Both the position numbers and the translations under genes were made by a program. A DNA stretch of 10,930 bases from an uncultured Faecalibacterium sp. (GTDB lineage Bacteria > Bacillota > Clostridia > Oscillospirales > Ruminococcaceae), in contig CAKSZU010000073.1 in NCBI GenBank assembly GCA_934526125.1, forward strand, positions 1 through 10,930, in the 5' to 3' direction. Shown here in pieces: positions 4,651 through 10,930 of the stretch (positions are counted from its first letter, which is position 1; the number at the start of each line of letters is the position of its first letter). The notes beneath the pieces are model-generated. The model had not been told where the DNA came from. It ran no database searches and saw only the letters and a program-made list of their open reading frames with translations.

Positions 4651-7185
4651 TCAAACGAATCGAGAAAAATCCACCGCGGGGACGCGCGACAGGAGCCGCA
4701 CCCCGCAGAGGGACGTAAAGTCAATCTGAACAACAGCCGGCGGGAGGAGCCCCCTCGCCGCTCCCGCGGACAGCGCGAACCCAGGGAGCCCCGGGAGAAG
4801 CCGAAGCATCCGGTGTGGCGGTTCATCGGCCGCACCGTTGCAACCCTGTTCTGTCTGGGCGTGATGCTGTGCAGTCTGGTGGCTGTGGGTGCCGTGTATT
4901 ATGTGGTGCAGGCCACGGCCAATGACGGCGACCTGCTGGATCTGGACAACATCGAACTGAGCCAGTCCAGCACCGTGGTGGCCACCGACCCGGATACCGG
5001 CGCACAGGTGGAGTATGCCACCCTGCGGTCCTCCAACAGTCACCGCGTCTGGGCGGATCTGGAACAGATCCCCTCGAACTTACAGTATGCGTTCATCTGC
5101 ACCGAGGACAAGGATTTCTACAATGAGCCCGGTGTCAACTTCAAACGCACCATCGGTGCCATGGTCAACGAGTATCTGCTGCCGATTTACAGCTCTAAGC
5201 AGGGCGCGTCCACGCTGGAGCAGCAGCTGATCAAGAACCTGACCAGCGACAAGAGTTCCAGCGGCATCGAGGGTGCCATGCGCAAGCTGCGCGAGATCTA
5301 CCGGGCCCTCTGTCTGAGCCGCAGCTACTCCAAGGAGACCATTCTGGAAGCGTACCTGAACACCATTAGCTTCACCGGTACCATCCAGGGCGTCCAGACG
5401 GCGGCCAACGAGTACTTCAACAAGGATGTCAGCCAGCTCACCCTCTGGGAGTGCGCGGCCATTGCATCCATCACCAAAAACCCCACCAACTACAATCCCT
5501 ACACCAACCCCGAGAACCTGATCCACCGCCGCAATTTTATCCTTTATAATATGTGGCAGCAGGGGGTCATCTCGGAGGATGACTACCGCAATGCCGCGGC
5601 CCAGCCGCTGGTGCTGGCGGAAGAGGACACCAGCAAGAAGAGTTTGTCTGTGACCAGCTACTTCACCGATGCCCTGTTCAACGAAGTGGTGGATGACATC
5701 ATGGCCAAGGAGGGCGTGGACGAAGCCACGGCCCAGAACATGCTCTACACCGGCGGCTACACCATCGAGGCCACCGTCAACCCCAAGATGCAGACGGCCA
5801 TGGAAAACCTGATGCTCAACACCAACGATGCCTATTTCCCGGCGGGCTGGCATGAGGAAGAAGTGACCAGCATCTCCGACGATGACATCCAGGTCATGAA
5901 TGCCGACGGCACCCCCAAGACCCGCACCGCCGACAACGGCACGGTCTATTATTACCGCAACGTCCGCACCCAGGCGGCTATGGTCACCCTGGACTATGAC
6001 GGCAACGTGCTGGCCATGGTGGGCGGTCTGGGCGAAAAGACCAAGAGCCTGTCCCTGAACCGCGCCTACAGCGTCACCCGGCAGACCGGTTCTACCGTCA
6101 AGCCCATCGGTGCCTATTCGCTGGGCATCGAGTACGGCCTTGTGAACTGGTCCACCATGCTCAACAACTCGCCCCTCTACCTGAAGCAGGACATGGTCAT
6201 CCGGGATGAGGACTACTGCCGGAAGAACGGCCTGATGGGCTTGTCCGACCAGCAGCTGAAGGCTTACCCCAACGCATGGCGCAGCTGGCCCCGCAACTAC
6301 GGCGGCAACTACGGCGACAACACCGACCTGCCTCTGTGGAACGGTCTGGCACGCTCCCTGAACACCATTGCGATCCGCGTGGGCGATCTGGTGGGCGCAA
6401 GCAACATCTTCAATTTTGCCTACAACACCCTGCAGCTGACTACGCTGGACCCCTCGAACGACGTGGGTCTGGCCCAGATGGTCATGGGCAGCCAGACCCA
6501 CGGCGTCACCCCCATGGCACTGGCAGCTGCGTTCCAGATCTTCTACGACGGCGAGTACACCACCCCGCACCTGTACACCCGTGTGCTGGACCGGGACGGC
6601 AACATCTATCTGGAGAACAACGCCACCAGCTACCAGGCCCTGACGCCCCAGACGGCCTATATCATGAACCGCCTGCTGAAGAACGTCCTGTACTCCAGCG
6701 TGGGTACTGCCAGCGGCCGTTATCCCAATTCCAACGGCATGGAGTCCTTCGGCAAGACCGGTACGGCCAGCGACGAGAAGGATCTGTGGTTCGTGGGCGG
6801 CACCCCCTACTACGTCACTGCCGTGTGGTGGGGCTACGATGCACCCTATGATATGACCCACACCCTGACTAAGGATCAGGCCAAGACCCGTACCTGCGTC
6901 ATGGCCTGGAAGGCCTATATGGAACAGGTGCAGGCAGACCTGCCCTACAAGGCGTTCCCCACGGCAGACGGCGTGGTGGAGCGCGCTTACTGCACCCAGA
7001 GCGGTCTGCTGGCCGGACCCAACTGCGGCAGCCGCGCCACCGGCTACTACCGTGCCGACGATCTGCCCGATACCTGCAACTACTCCCACTCTTCGGGCGT
7101 GAGTTCCTCGAGCGCCAGCACGGCCCCGGCGGCCGATACCGCCCCGGCCGGCGAGCCGGACACCACCGGTCTGGATACGGATTGA
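4648..7185 (+). CDS. Class A penicillin-binding protein (PBP1A type; transglycosylase plus transpeptidase)
   Basis: A bifunctional peptidoglycan synthase. Residues here are numbered from GTG 4813, the first standard start (790 residues). Membrane anchor 10-33. GT51 transglycosylase about 80-260: EDKDFY with catalytic Glu98, QGASTLEQQLIKNL at 130-143, and RKLREIY with second Glu161. Penicillin-binding transpeptidase about 385-700: SxxK at Ser427-Lys430 (TGSTVKP), SLN at 515-517, KTG at 648-650. The C-terminus has three cysteines (727, 738, 755) in the pattern usual for Firmicutes, then a Ser/Ala/Pro-rich tail. The frame is open upstream to 4606 and encodes a basic, coding-like cytoplasmic tail (SNESRKIHRGDARQ, then Arg/Pro-rich). 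AGGAGG sits 8 nt before ATC 4648, so I place the start there (845 residues). CTG 4726 and GTG 4813 are alternatives. The 3' end runs straight into palindromic repeats. Confidence 0.9.
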   Translation: MSNESRKIHRGDARQEPHPAEGRKVNLNNSRREEPPRRSRGQREPREPREKPKHPVWRFIGRTVATLFCLGVMLCSLVAVGAVYYVVQATANDGDLLDLDNIELSQSSTVVATDPDTGAQVEYATLRSSNSHRVWADLEQIPSNLQYAFICTEDKDFYNEPGVNFKRTIGAMVNEYLLPIYSSKQGASTLEQQLIKNLTSDKSSSGIEGAMRKLREIYRALCLSRSYSKETILEAYLNTISFTGTIQGVQTAANEYFNKDVSQLTLWECAAIASITKNPTNYNPYTNPENLIHRRNFILYNMWQQGVISEDDYRNAAAQPLVLAEEDTSKKSLSVTSYFTDALFNEVVDDIMAKEGVDEATAQNMLYTGGYTIEATVNPKMQTAMENLMLNTNDAYFPAGWHEEEVTSISDDDIQVMNADGTPKTRTADNGTVYYYRNVRTQAAMVTLDYDGNVLAMVGGLGEKTKSLSLNRAYSVTRQTGSTVKPIGAYSLGIEYGLVNWSTMLNNSPLYLKQDMVIRDEDYCRKNGLMGLSDQQLKAYPNAWRSWPRNYGGNYGDNTDLPLWNGLARSLNTIAIRVGDLVGASNIFNFAYNTLQLTTLDPSNDVGLAQMVMGSQTHGVTPMALAAAFQIFYDGEYTTPHLYTRVLDRDGNIYLENNATSYQALTPQTAYIMNRLLKNVLYSSVGTASGRYPNSNGMESFGKTGTASDEKDLWFVGGTPYYVTAVWWGYDAPYDMTHTLTKDQAKTRTCVMAWKAYMEQVQADLPYKAFPTADGVVERAYCTQSGLLAGPNCGSRATGYYRADDLPDTCNYSHSSGVSSSSASTAPAADTAPAGEPDTTGLDTD

Positions 7186-7191
7186 GGAAAA

Positions 7192-7240
7192 GCCCTCTCC
7201 GTCATTGCTGCGCAATGCCACCTCTCCCAAAGGGAGAGGC
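7192..7240 (+). repeat. Intergenic palindromic repeat, CCCTCTCC type
   Basis: Starts 6 nt after the penicillin-binding protein stop. It holds two hairpins: CATTGC (7203-7208) with GCAATG (7212-7217), and CCTCTCCC (7221-7228) with GGGAGAGG (7232-7239). GGGAGAG can instead pair with CTCTCCC at 7246-7252, so two folds compete. No T-run follows. Probably a REP-like element. Confidence 0.6.
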
Positions 7241-7278
7241 AATTGCTCTCCCAGATTCAGTACCTGCTGACCGCCGTG

Positions 7279-7439
7279 ATGCGTTGGCTCCCCCTTTGGG
7301 GGCAACGACGACGACCGCCGCCAGTGGCGGATCGAGGGAGGAGTTGTTGGGGCAGCGGCCAGCAGGGCATGAGCGGTAGCGAAATGACCGCTGGGAGCCG
7401 CAACCCGGTGCTGGCGAGCGATAGCGAGACTGAGAGGGC
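7279..7439 (-). repeat. Intergenic palindromic repeat unit, copy 2, expanded
   Basis: Reverse-strand ends GCCCTCTCAG (7430-7439) and AAAGGGGGAGCCAACGCAT (7279-7297) match both ends of copy 1 at 4494-4552, but the interior is about 100 bp longer. Internal nested palindromes: GCCAGCA (7358-7364) with TGCTGGC (7409-7415) enclosing AGCGGT (7372-7377) with ACCGCT (7387-7392). At the other end CGTTG-CCCCC pairs with GGGGG-CAACG (7282-7307). It encodes no supported protein. Confidence 0.6.
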
Positions 7440-7449
7440 AAAAGCCATA

Positions 7450-7487
7450 CTTTCCCCGCATCGGATTGCAATTCCGGCGAGGGAAAG
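7450..7487. repeat. Hairpin in the repeat-rich intergenic region
   Basis: CTTTCCC (7450-7456) pairs with GGGAAAG (7481-7487), with an inner CGGA (7462-7465) and TCCG (7473-7476). No T-run follows. It lies between the expanded repeat and the promoter of the threonine operon. Role unknown. Confidence 0.4.
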
Positions 7488-7521
7488 CGGCACTTCAGGC
7501 AACAAAACTGGACAATCTGAC

Positions 7522-7570
7522 AAAAAAGCATCCGGTCTCTTGCAATGCAGGGGGCCGGATGTTATTATAT
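7522..7570. terminator. Hairpin with A-run and T-rich flanks; possible two-way terminator before the threonine operon
   Basis: CATCCGG (7529-7535) pairs with CCGGATG (7555-7561), extended by TCTCT/AGGGG pairing inside. The plus-strand tail is GTTATTATAT. On the minus strand the stem is followed by TTTTTT (7522-7527). It may end transcripts from the penicillin-binding protein gene, and it overlaps the next promoter. Confidence 0.5.
7540..7568 (+). promoter_or_regulatory. Promoter of the ACT-hom-thrB-lysC operon
   Basis: TTGCAA (7540-7545), a 17-bp spacer and TATTAT (7563-7568) make a reasonable housekeeping promoter. Predicted start is near 7575, giving a leader of about 33 nt, too short for a leader peptide and classical attenuator. 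The -35 and spacer lie inside the hairpin at 7529-7561. Confidence 0.5.
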
Positions 7571-7607
7571 CCCCTGTAAGAACACTTGTGTTTGTGAGGT
7601 GAACAAG

Positions 7608-8039
7608 TTGGAACGCCGCTTTTATCTGGTGGATGCGCAGGTCCTGCCGGAGGTTTTCCTCAAGGTGGTACGCGCCAAGGAGCTTCTGGCCAGCGGGGAA
7701 GCCCGCAGCATTTCGGCTGCGACACGCAGCGTGGATCTGTCGCGCAGCGCCTTTTACAAGTATAAGGACTGCATCTTTGACTCGGAGAACGGCCGGGAAG
7801 TCATCACCGTGATGGCGACCTTGCGGGACGAGACCGGTGCTCTGCAGAGCCTGCTGGCGGGGATCAGCGCCGCCGGGGCCAGCATCGTAACCATCAACCA
7901 GTCCACGCCGGAGAATGGCGCAGCACTGGTGGCGGTCACCATCCGTACCGACACCATGCAGATGACCCCCGAAGAGCTGACGGAGAAGCTTTCCCGCCAG
8001 AGGATGGTGGTCGGTGTCCACTGCGGATATAACCTGTAA
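7608..8039 (+). CDS. pheB: ACT-domain protein, PheB type (UPF0735)
   Basis: A 143-residue protein from TTG 7608, beginning LERRFYLVDAQVLPEVFLKV. Residues about 5-65 form a helical part with the family hallmark SRSAFYKYKD. Residues about 66-140 form an ACT domain (ITVMATLRDETGALQSLLAG, then TINQSTPENG), the ligand-binding fold that senses amino acids. The size matches PheB/YszB-type proteins of Firmicutes (about 145 residues). I chose TTG because GAGGTG (7596-7601) lies 6 nt upstream. In-frame GTG 7599 lacks a ribosome site, and ATG 7545 lies inside the promoter. It leads an operon with homoserine dehydrogenase 43 bp downstream, so it may sense threonine or another aspartate-family product (inference). 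The family's biochemical role is not firmly established. Confidence 0.9.
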   Translation: MERRFYLVDAQVLPEVFLKVVRAKELLASGEARSISAATRSVDLSRSAFYKYKDCIFDSENGREVITVMATLRDETGALQSLLAGISAAGASIVTINQSTPENGAALVAVTIRTDTMQMTPEELTEKLSRQRMVVGVHCGYNL

Positions 8040-8082
8040 GCGCGTAAGAAACAAATTTTTGTTTAGGAACGAGGGCTGATTC

Positions 8083-9318
8083 ATGGCAAAAATCGCAATT
8101 TTAGGCTTTGGCACGGTGGGCAGCGGTGTGTACGAGGTACTCTGCCGCAACGCATCCGGTGTCTCCCGCCGGGCCGGTGAGCCAGTGGAAGTCAAGTACA
8201 TCCTGGACCCCAAGGATTTCTCGGGGCATCCGGCCGCACATCTCTTCGTGAAGAGCATCGACACCATTCTGGAGGACCCGGAGATCCGGGTCGTGGTGGA
8301 GACCATCGGCGGCACACGCTTTGCCTACCCTTACGTCAAGGCCTGTCTGGAAAGCGGACGCAGTGTCTGCACCTCCAACAAGGAGATGGTGGCCACCTAC
8401 GGCGCCGAGCTGCTGGCGCTGGCAAAGGCGCATGACTGCGCTTTCCTGTTCGAAGCTTCGGTGGGCGGCGGCACCCCCATCATCACCCCCATGCACCAGT
8501 GCCTGGCGGCCAATGTCATCACCGAGGTGGAGGGTATCGTCAACGGCACCACCAACTTCATGCTGACCAAGATGGTGCGGGAGAACCTGGGCTTTGACGA
8601 GGCCCTGAAGATCGCCCAGGAGCTGGGCTATGCCGAGACCAAGGACCCCGGCGACGATGTGGACGGCCGCGATGCCTGCCGCAAGATCGCCATCCTGTCC
8701 TCGCTGGTCTGCGGCCACCAGATCTACCCCCAGAATATCCCCACCCGGGGCATCCGGGACATCACTGTGGCCGATGTGGCTGCGGCGGAGAAGCTGGGCT
8801 GCGTCATCAAGCTGATCGCCTGGATGAAGCGGGGCGGCAACGGCAGCGTGGCCGCCGGTGTGGAACCCTGCCTGGTGCCCAAAGCCAACCAGCTGGCCGG
8901 TGTGGACGATGTGTTCAACGCCGTGCTGGTCAAGGGCGATATGCTGGGCGATGTGGTCTTTTACGGCAAGGGCGCGGGCAAGCTGCCCACCGCCAGCGCC
9001 GTGGTGGCCGATGTGGTGGATGCCCTGAAGAACGGCTCCAAGATCCACGACAGCCTGTTCTGGCAGCCTGCAGAGCCGGTGGAGGGGATGCTCACCGATC
9101 CCACGCCCGCCGCATATTATGTGCGTGTAGCGGGCATTGCCCCGGCGGTGACGGAAGCCATCTACGGCGCAGGCCATGTGGTGGATGAGCGGTTCGACGG
9201 CTGTGCCTACTTTGTGGATCAGGCCGACGACAAGGCCCTGGCCGAGGCGGCCCGGAAGGTGGAAGCAATGGGCGGCAGCGTGAAGCTTGTACTCAAGCGG
9301 CTGCCGGAGGACGCATAA
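8083..9318 (+). CDS. hom: Homoserine dehydrogenase
   Basis: A 411-residue enzyme that reduces aspartate semialdehyde to homoserine with NAD(P)H, the branch point to threonine and methionine. Residues 1-130 form the Rossmann domain: GFGTVGSG at 8-15, NKEMVA at 99-104, then EASVGGGTPII at 124-134. The catalytic region holds NGTTNFML (154-161) and GYAETKDPGDDVDGRDACRK (182-201), with Glu185, Asp197 and Lys201 as expected catalytic residues. GKGAGKLPTASAVVADVVD (296-314) is a further family signature. Residues about 343-411 look like a C-terminal ACT-type regulatory domain, so feedback inhibition by threonine is likely (inference). GAGGG (8071-8075) precedes the ATG by 7 nt. The homoserine kinase gene follows after 16 bp. 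Confidence 0.96.
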   Translation: MAKIAILGFGTVGSGVYEVLCRNASGVSRRAGEPVEVKYILDPKDFSGHPAAHLFVKSIDTILEDPEIRVVVETIGGTRFAYPYVKACLESGRSVCTSNKEMVATYGAELLALAKAHDCAFLFEASVGGGTPIITPMHQCLAANVITEVEGIVNGTTNFMLTKMVRENLGFDEALKIAQELGYAETKDPGDDVDGRDACRKIAILSSLVCGHQIYPQNIPTRGIRDITVADVAAAEKLGCVIKLIAWMKRGGNGSVAAGVEPCLVPKANQLAGVDDVFNAVLVKGDMLGDVVFYGKGAGKLPTASAVVADVVDALKNGSKIHDSLFWQPAEPVEGMLTDPTPAAYYVRVAGIAPAVTEAIYGAGHVVDERFDGCAYFVDQADDKALAEAARKVEAMGGSVKLVLKRLPEDA

Positions 9319-9334
9319 GAGAGGGAGCAGAAGG

Positions 9335-10240
9335 ATGAAGATCAAAGTTTCGGTCCCGGCCACCAGTGCAAACGTGGGTTCCGGCTTCGATGCCCTGGGT
9401 CTGGCCGTGACCCTTTACAATACGGTCACCTTTGAGGAGAGCGACCGGCTGGATATCTCGGCGGCGGACGGCACCCGCATCCCCCGCAACGAGTCCAACC
9501 TGGTCTACCGCTCGGCCAAGGGCCTGTTCGACAAGGTGGGCAAGAAGATCCCGCCCCTGAAGATCGTTCAGACCAACCCCATCCCCATGGCGCGGGGTCT
9601 GGGCTCCTCGTCGGCCTGCATCATCGCGGGCCTGCTGGGCGCCAACCGGATGCTGGGGGATATCCTCAACACCCAGGAGCTGCTGACCCTGGCCACCGCC
9701 ATTGAGGGCCACCCCGACAATGTGGCCCCGGCCCTTCTGGGCGGACTGACCAGCAGCGTCTTTGAGGGCGGCGTGGTCTACTCGGTCAAACGGGACGTGG
9801 ATCAGAGCCTCTGCTTTGCCGCCATCGTGCCGGATTACAAGCTGCTGACCGAGGCAGCCCGCGCAGCGCTGCCGAAACAGATCGCCCATAAGGACGCGGT
9901 GTATAACCTGTCCCGTGCGGCGCTGGTGCCTGCCGCCTTCTGCGAGGGACGGCACGACCTGCTGGCCATTGCCACCGAGGATAAGCTGCACCAGCCCTAC
10001 CGGATGCCCCTGATGCCCGGCTCGAAGGAAGTGTTCGAGCTGGCAAAGCAGTGCGGCGCAAAGGCGGTCTATGTCTCGGGTGCCGGTTCCACGGTGATGG
10101 CCGTGGCAGAGCGCACCGATGCCGCAGCGTTCTATGCCGGACTGGAACAGGGTCTGGAACGTCTGGAAGGTCTGGACGGATGTGAAGCATTTACACTGCT
10201 GCGGCTGGATGCTGACAATACCGGCGCAACCGTGGAATGA
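9335..10240 (+). CDS. thrB: Homoserine kinase
   Basis: A 301-residue GHMP-family kinase that phosphorylates homoserine with ATP, the step before threonine synthase. Motif 1 is VPATSANVGSGFDALGLA (7-24). Motif 2, the ATP loop, is PMARGLGSSSACI (84-96). EGHPDNVAPAL (124-134) is typical of homoserine kinases. Motif 3 is GAGSTVMAV (249-257). I chose ATG 9335 because GAGGGAG (9321-9327) lies 7 nt upstream and the protein then starts right at the conserved MKIKVSVPATSANVG. An upstream in-frame ATG at 9287 would overlap hom and add 16 unrelated residues. Near the 3' end, three tandem 9-bp units (10151-10177) encode GLE-RLE-GLD. Threonine synthase is not adjacent within the window. Confidence 0.96.
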   Translation: MKIKVSVPATSANVGSGFDALGLAVTLYNTVTFEESDRLDISAADGTRIPRNESNLVYRSAKGLFDKVGKKIPPLKIVQTNPIPMARGLGSSSACIIAGLLGANRMLGDILNTQELLTLATAIEGHPDNVAPALLGGLTSSVFEGGVVYSVKRDVDQSLCFAAIVPDYKLLTEAARAALPKQIAHKDAVYNLSRAALVPAAFCEGRHDLLAIATEDKLHQPYRMPLMPGSKEVFELAKQCGAKAVYVSGAGSTVMAVAERTDAAAFYAGLEQGLERLEGLDGCEAFTLLRLDADNTGATVE

Positions 10241-10274
10241 TAAATTGGGAGTAACAAGAGGAGAGTGACAAACT

Positions 10275-10930
10275 ATGGCGTTGATCGTACAGAAGTTCGG
10301 CGGTTCTTCGGTGAAGGACCGGGACCGTATTTTCAACGTGGCCCGCATCGTGGCCAACACCCACAATGCAGGCAATGATGTGGTGGTCGTCGTTTCCGCA
10401 CAGGGCGACACCACCGATGACCTGATCGCAAAGGCAGCCGAGATCACCCATAATCCGTCGGCCCGCGAGATGGATATGCTGCTGGCCGCCGGTGAGGAGA
10501 TCAGCATTTCGCTGCTGGCCATGGCTCTGAACGAGCTGGGCTGCCACGCCACCAGCCTGACGGGCTGGCAGGCCGGTTTCCGCACCGACCGTGCCTACAC
10601 CAAGGCCCGCATTACCCGGCTGGAGACCGAGCGCATCTCCTCTGAGCTGGAGCGCAACCGCGTGGTGGTCGTGGCCGGTTTCCAGGGCCTGAACAAGCTG
10701 GACGATATCACCACCCTGGGCCGCGGCGGTTCCGACACCAGTGCCGTTGCCATCGCAGCTGCCCTGCATGCCGACCGCTGCCAGATCTTTACCGATGTGG
10801 AGGGCGTCTACACCGCAGATCCCCGCAAGGTGCGCAACACCCGCAAGCTGGAGGAGATCACCTTTGACGAGATGCTGGAGCTGGCATCTCTGGGCGCACA
10901 GGTGCTGAACAACCGCAGCGTGGAGCTGGC
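10275..10930 (+). CDS. lysC: Aspartate kinase, N-terminal part (cut by window edge)
   Basis: Open from ATG 10275 to the window edge: 218 codons, covering most of the catalytic domain. It phosphorylates aspartate, the first step toward lysine, threonine and methionine. Visible motifs: VQKFGGSSV at 5-13 (substrate and ATP lysine), [14 protein letters not shown] around 37-50, [11 protein letters not shown] near 157-167, and [15 protein letters not shown] near 178-192, all amino-acid-kinase-fold signatures. The regulatory ACT domains would lie past the edge. GAGGAG (10258-10263) lies 11 nt upstream of the ATG. It follows thrB after 34 bp in the same direction, so it is probably the fourth gene of the operon. 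The symbol is provisional, since organisms often carry several aspartate kinases and the C-terminus is not visible. Confidence 0.94.
   Translation, partial: MALIVQKFGGSSVKDRDRIFNVARIVANTHNAGNDVVVVVSAQGDTTDDLIAKAAEITHNPSAREMDMLLAAGEEISISLLAMALNELGCHATSLTGWQAGFRTDRAYTKARITRLETERISSELERNRVVVVAGFQGLNKLDDITTLGRGGSDTSAVAIAAALHADRCQIFTDVEGVYTADPRKVRNTRKLEEITFDEMLELASLGAQVLNNRSVEL

Noticed and set aside
4520..4729. Plus-strand 69-codon frame in the leader of the penicillin-binding protein gene
   Set aside because: It overlaps a palindromic repeat and a different frame that continues into the PBP; no ribosome site or recognisable sequence.
5080..7461. Long minus-strand open frame (793 codons) opposite the penicillin-binding protein gene
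   Set aside because: Mirror frame of a GC-rich gene; composition is low-complexity Val/Gly/His/Gln and no motif is visible.
7545..7607. Earlier ATG start for the ACT-domain protein
   Set aside because: It lies within the promoter and hairpin, and the family starts at ERRFYLV; TTG 7608 has the ribosome site.
7569..7607. Threonine-type leader-peptide attenuator before the operon
   Set aside because: The leader is only about 33 nt with no short Thr/Ile-rich reading frame, and the hairpin lies upstream of the predicted start.
7186..7607. CRISPR array in the repeat-rich region
   Set aside because: The palindromes differ in sequence and spacing; there are no evenly spaced identical repeats and no cas genes.
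8049..8064. AAACAAA-TT-TTTGTTT inverted repeat between the ACT gene and hom as a terminator
   Set aside because: The stem is entirely A/T-rich with one G-C pair and no following T-run, and the genes are close and co-directional; read-through is expected.
8101..9363. Minus-strand open frame (420 codons) opposite hom
   Set aside because: Antisense shadow of homoserine dehydrogenase with typical His/Gly/Leu-rich artefact composition.

Overview
The window looks like chromosomal DNA from a high-GC member of the Clostridia, most likely an Oscillospiraceae/Ruminococcaceae gut bacterium of the Faecalibacterium/Gemmiger kind. This is an inference. It rests on GC-rich codon third positions, strong AGGAG-type ribosome sites, Firmicutes gene pairs (Asp23/Gls24 protein next to a FakA-like protein; a PheB-type ACT protein next to threonine genes), and short palindromic intergenic repeats that I associate with these genera. 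I see no mobile element, CRISPR array, tRNA or rRNA.

Layout. Positions 1-1010 (minus strand) hold a two-gene operon: an Asp23/Gls24 protein (YloU type) followed by the N-terminal part of a fatty-acid-kinase-like DAK2 protein (FakA/YloV), cut by the window edge, with two candidate promoters and a hairpin upstream. Positions 1121-1710 (plus) hold a small two-CBS-domain protein resembling the c-di-AMP-binding DarB/YkuL type, ending in a hairpin terminator. Positions 1705-1894 hold a 40-residue small protein with its own promoter and a strong ribosome site. Positions 1896-3965 hold a Na+/phosphate symporter fused to a PhoU-like domain. Its upstream region has 11-bp-spaced repeats that resemble a Pho box, and a large hairpin sits at the predicted transcription start. 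A minus-strand membrane-anchored protein with a BofC-like C-terminal domain (3964-4341) converges on the symporter terminator.

Positions 4458-7185 hold a bifunctional class A penicillin-binding protein. Its reading frame continues about 55 codons upstream of the first standard start codon, and a well-placed Shine-Dalgarno sequence precedes an ATC codon. Positions 7186-7600 are a dense block of palindromic repeats. A related repeat copy lies in the leader of the penicillin-binding protein gene. Positions 7608-10930 carry an aspartate-family amino acid operon: ACT-domain protein, homoserine dehydrogenase, homoserine kinase and the start of aspartate kinase. Together the enzymes make homoserine phosphate from aspartate, except for aspartate-semialdehyde dehydrogenase. 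Threonine synthase is also not in the window.

Most genes are ordinary housekeeping functions. The points most worth a second look are the apparent non-standard start of the penicillin-binding protein, the Pho-box-like repeats and start-site hairpin before the phosphate symporter, the unrecognised 40-residue protein, and the repeat family. I did not find convincing evidence of a wholly new multi-gene system.
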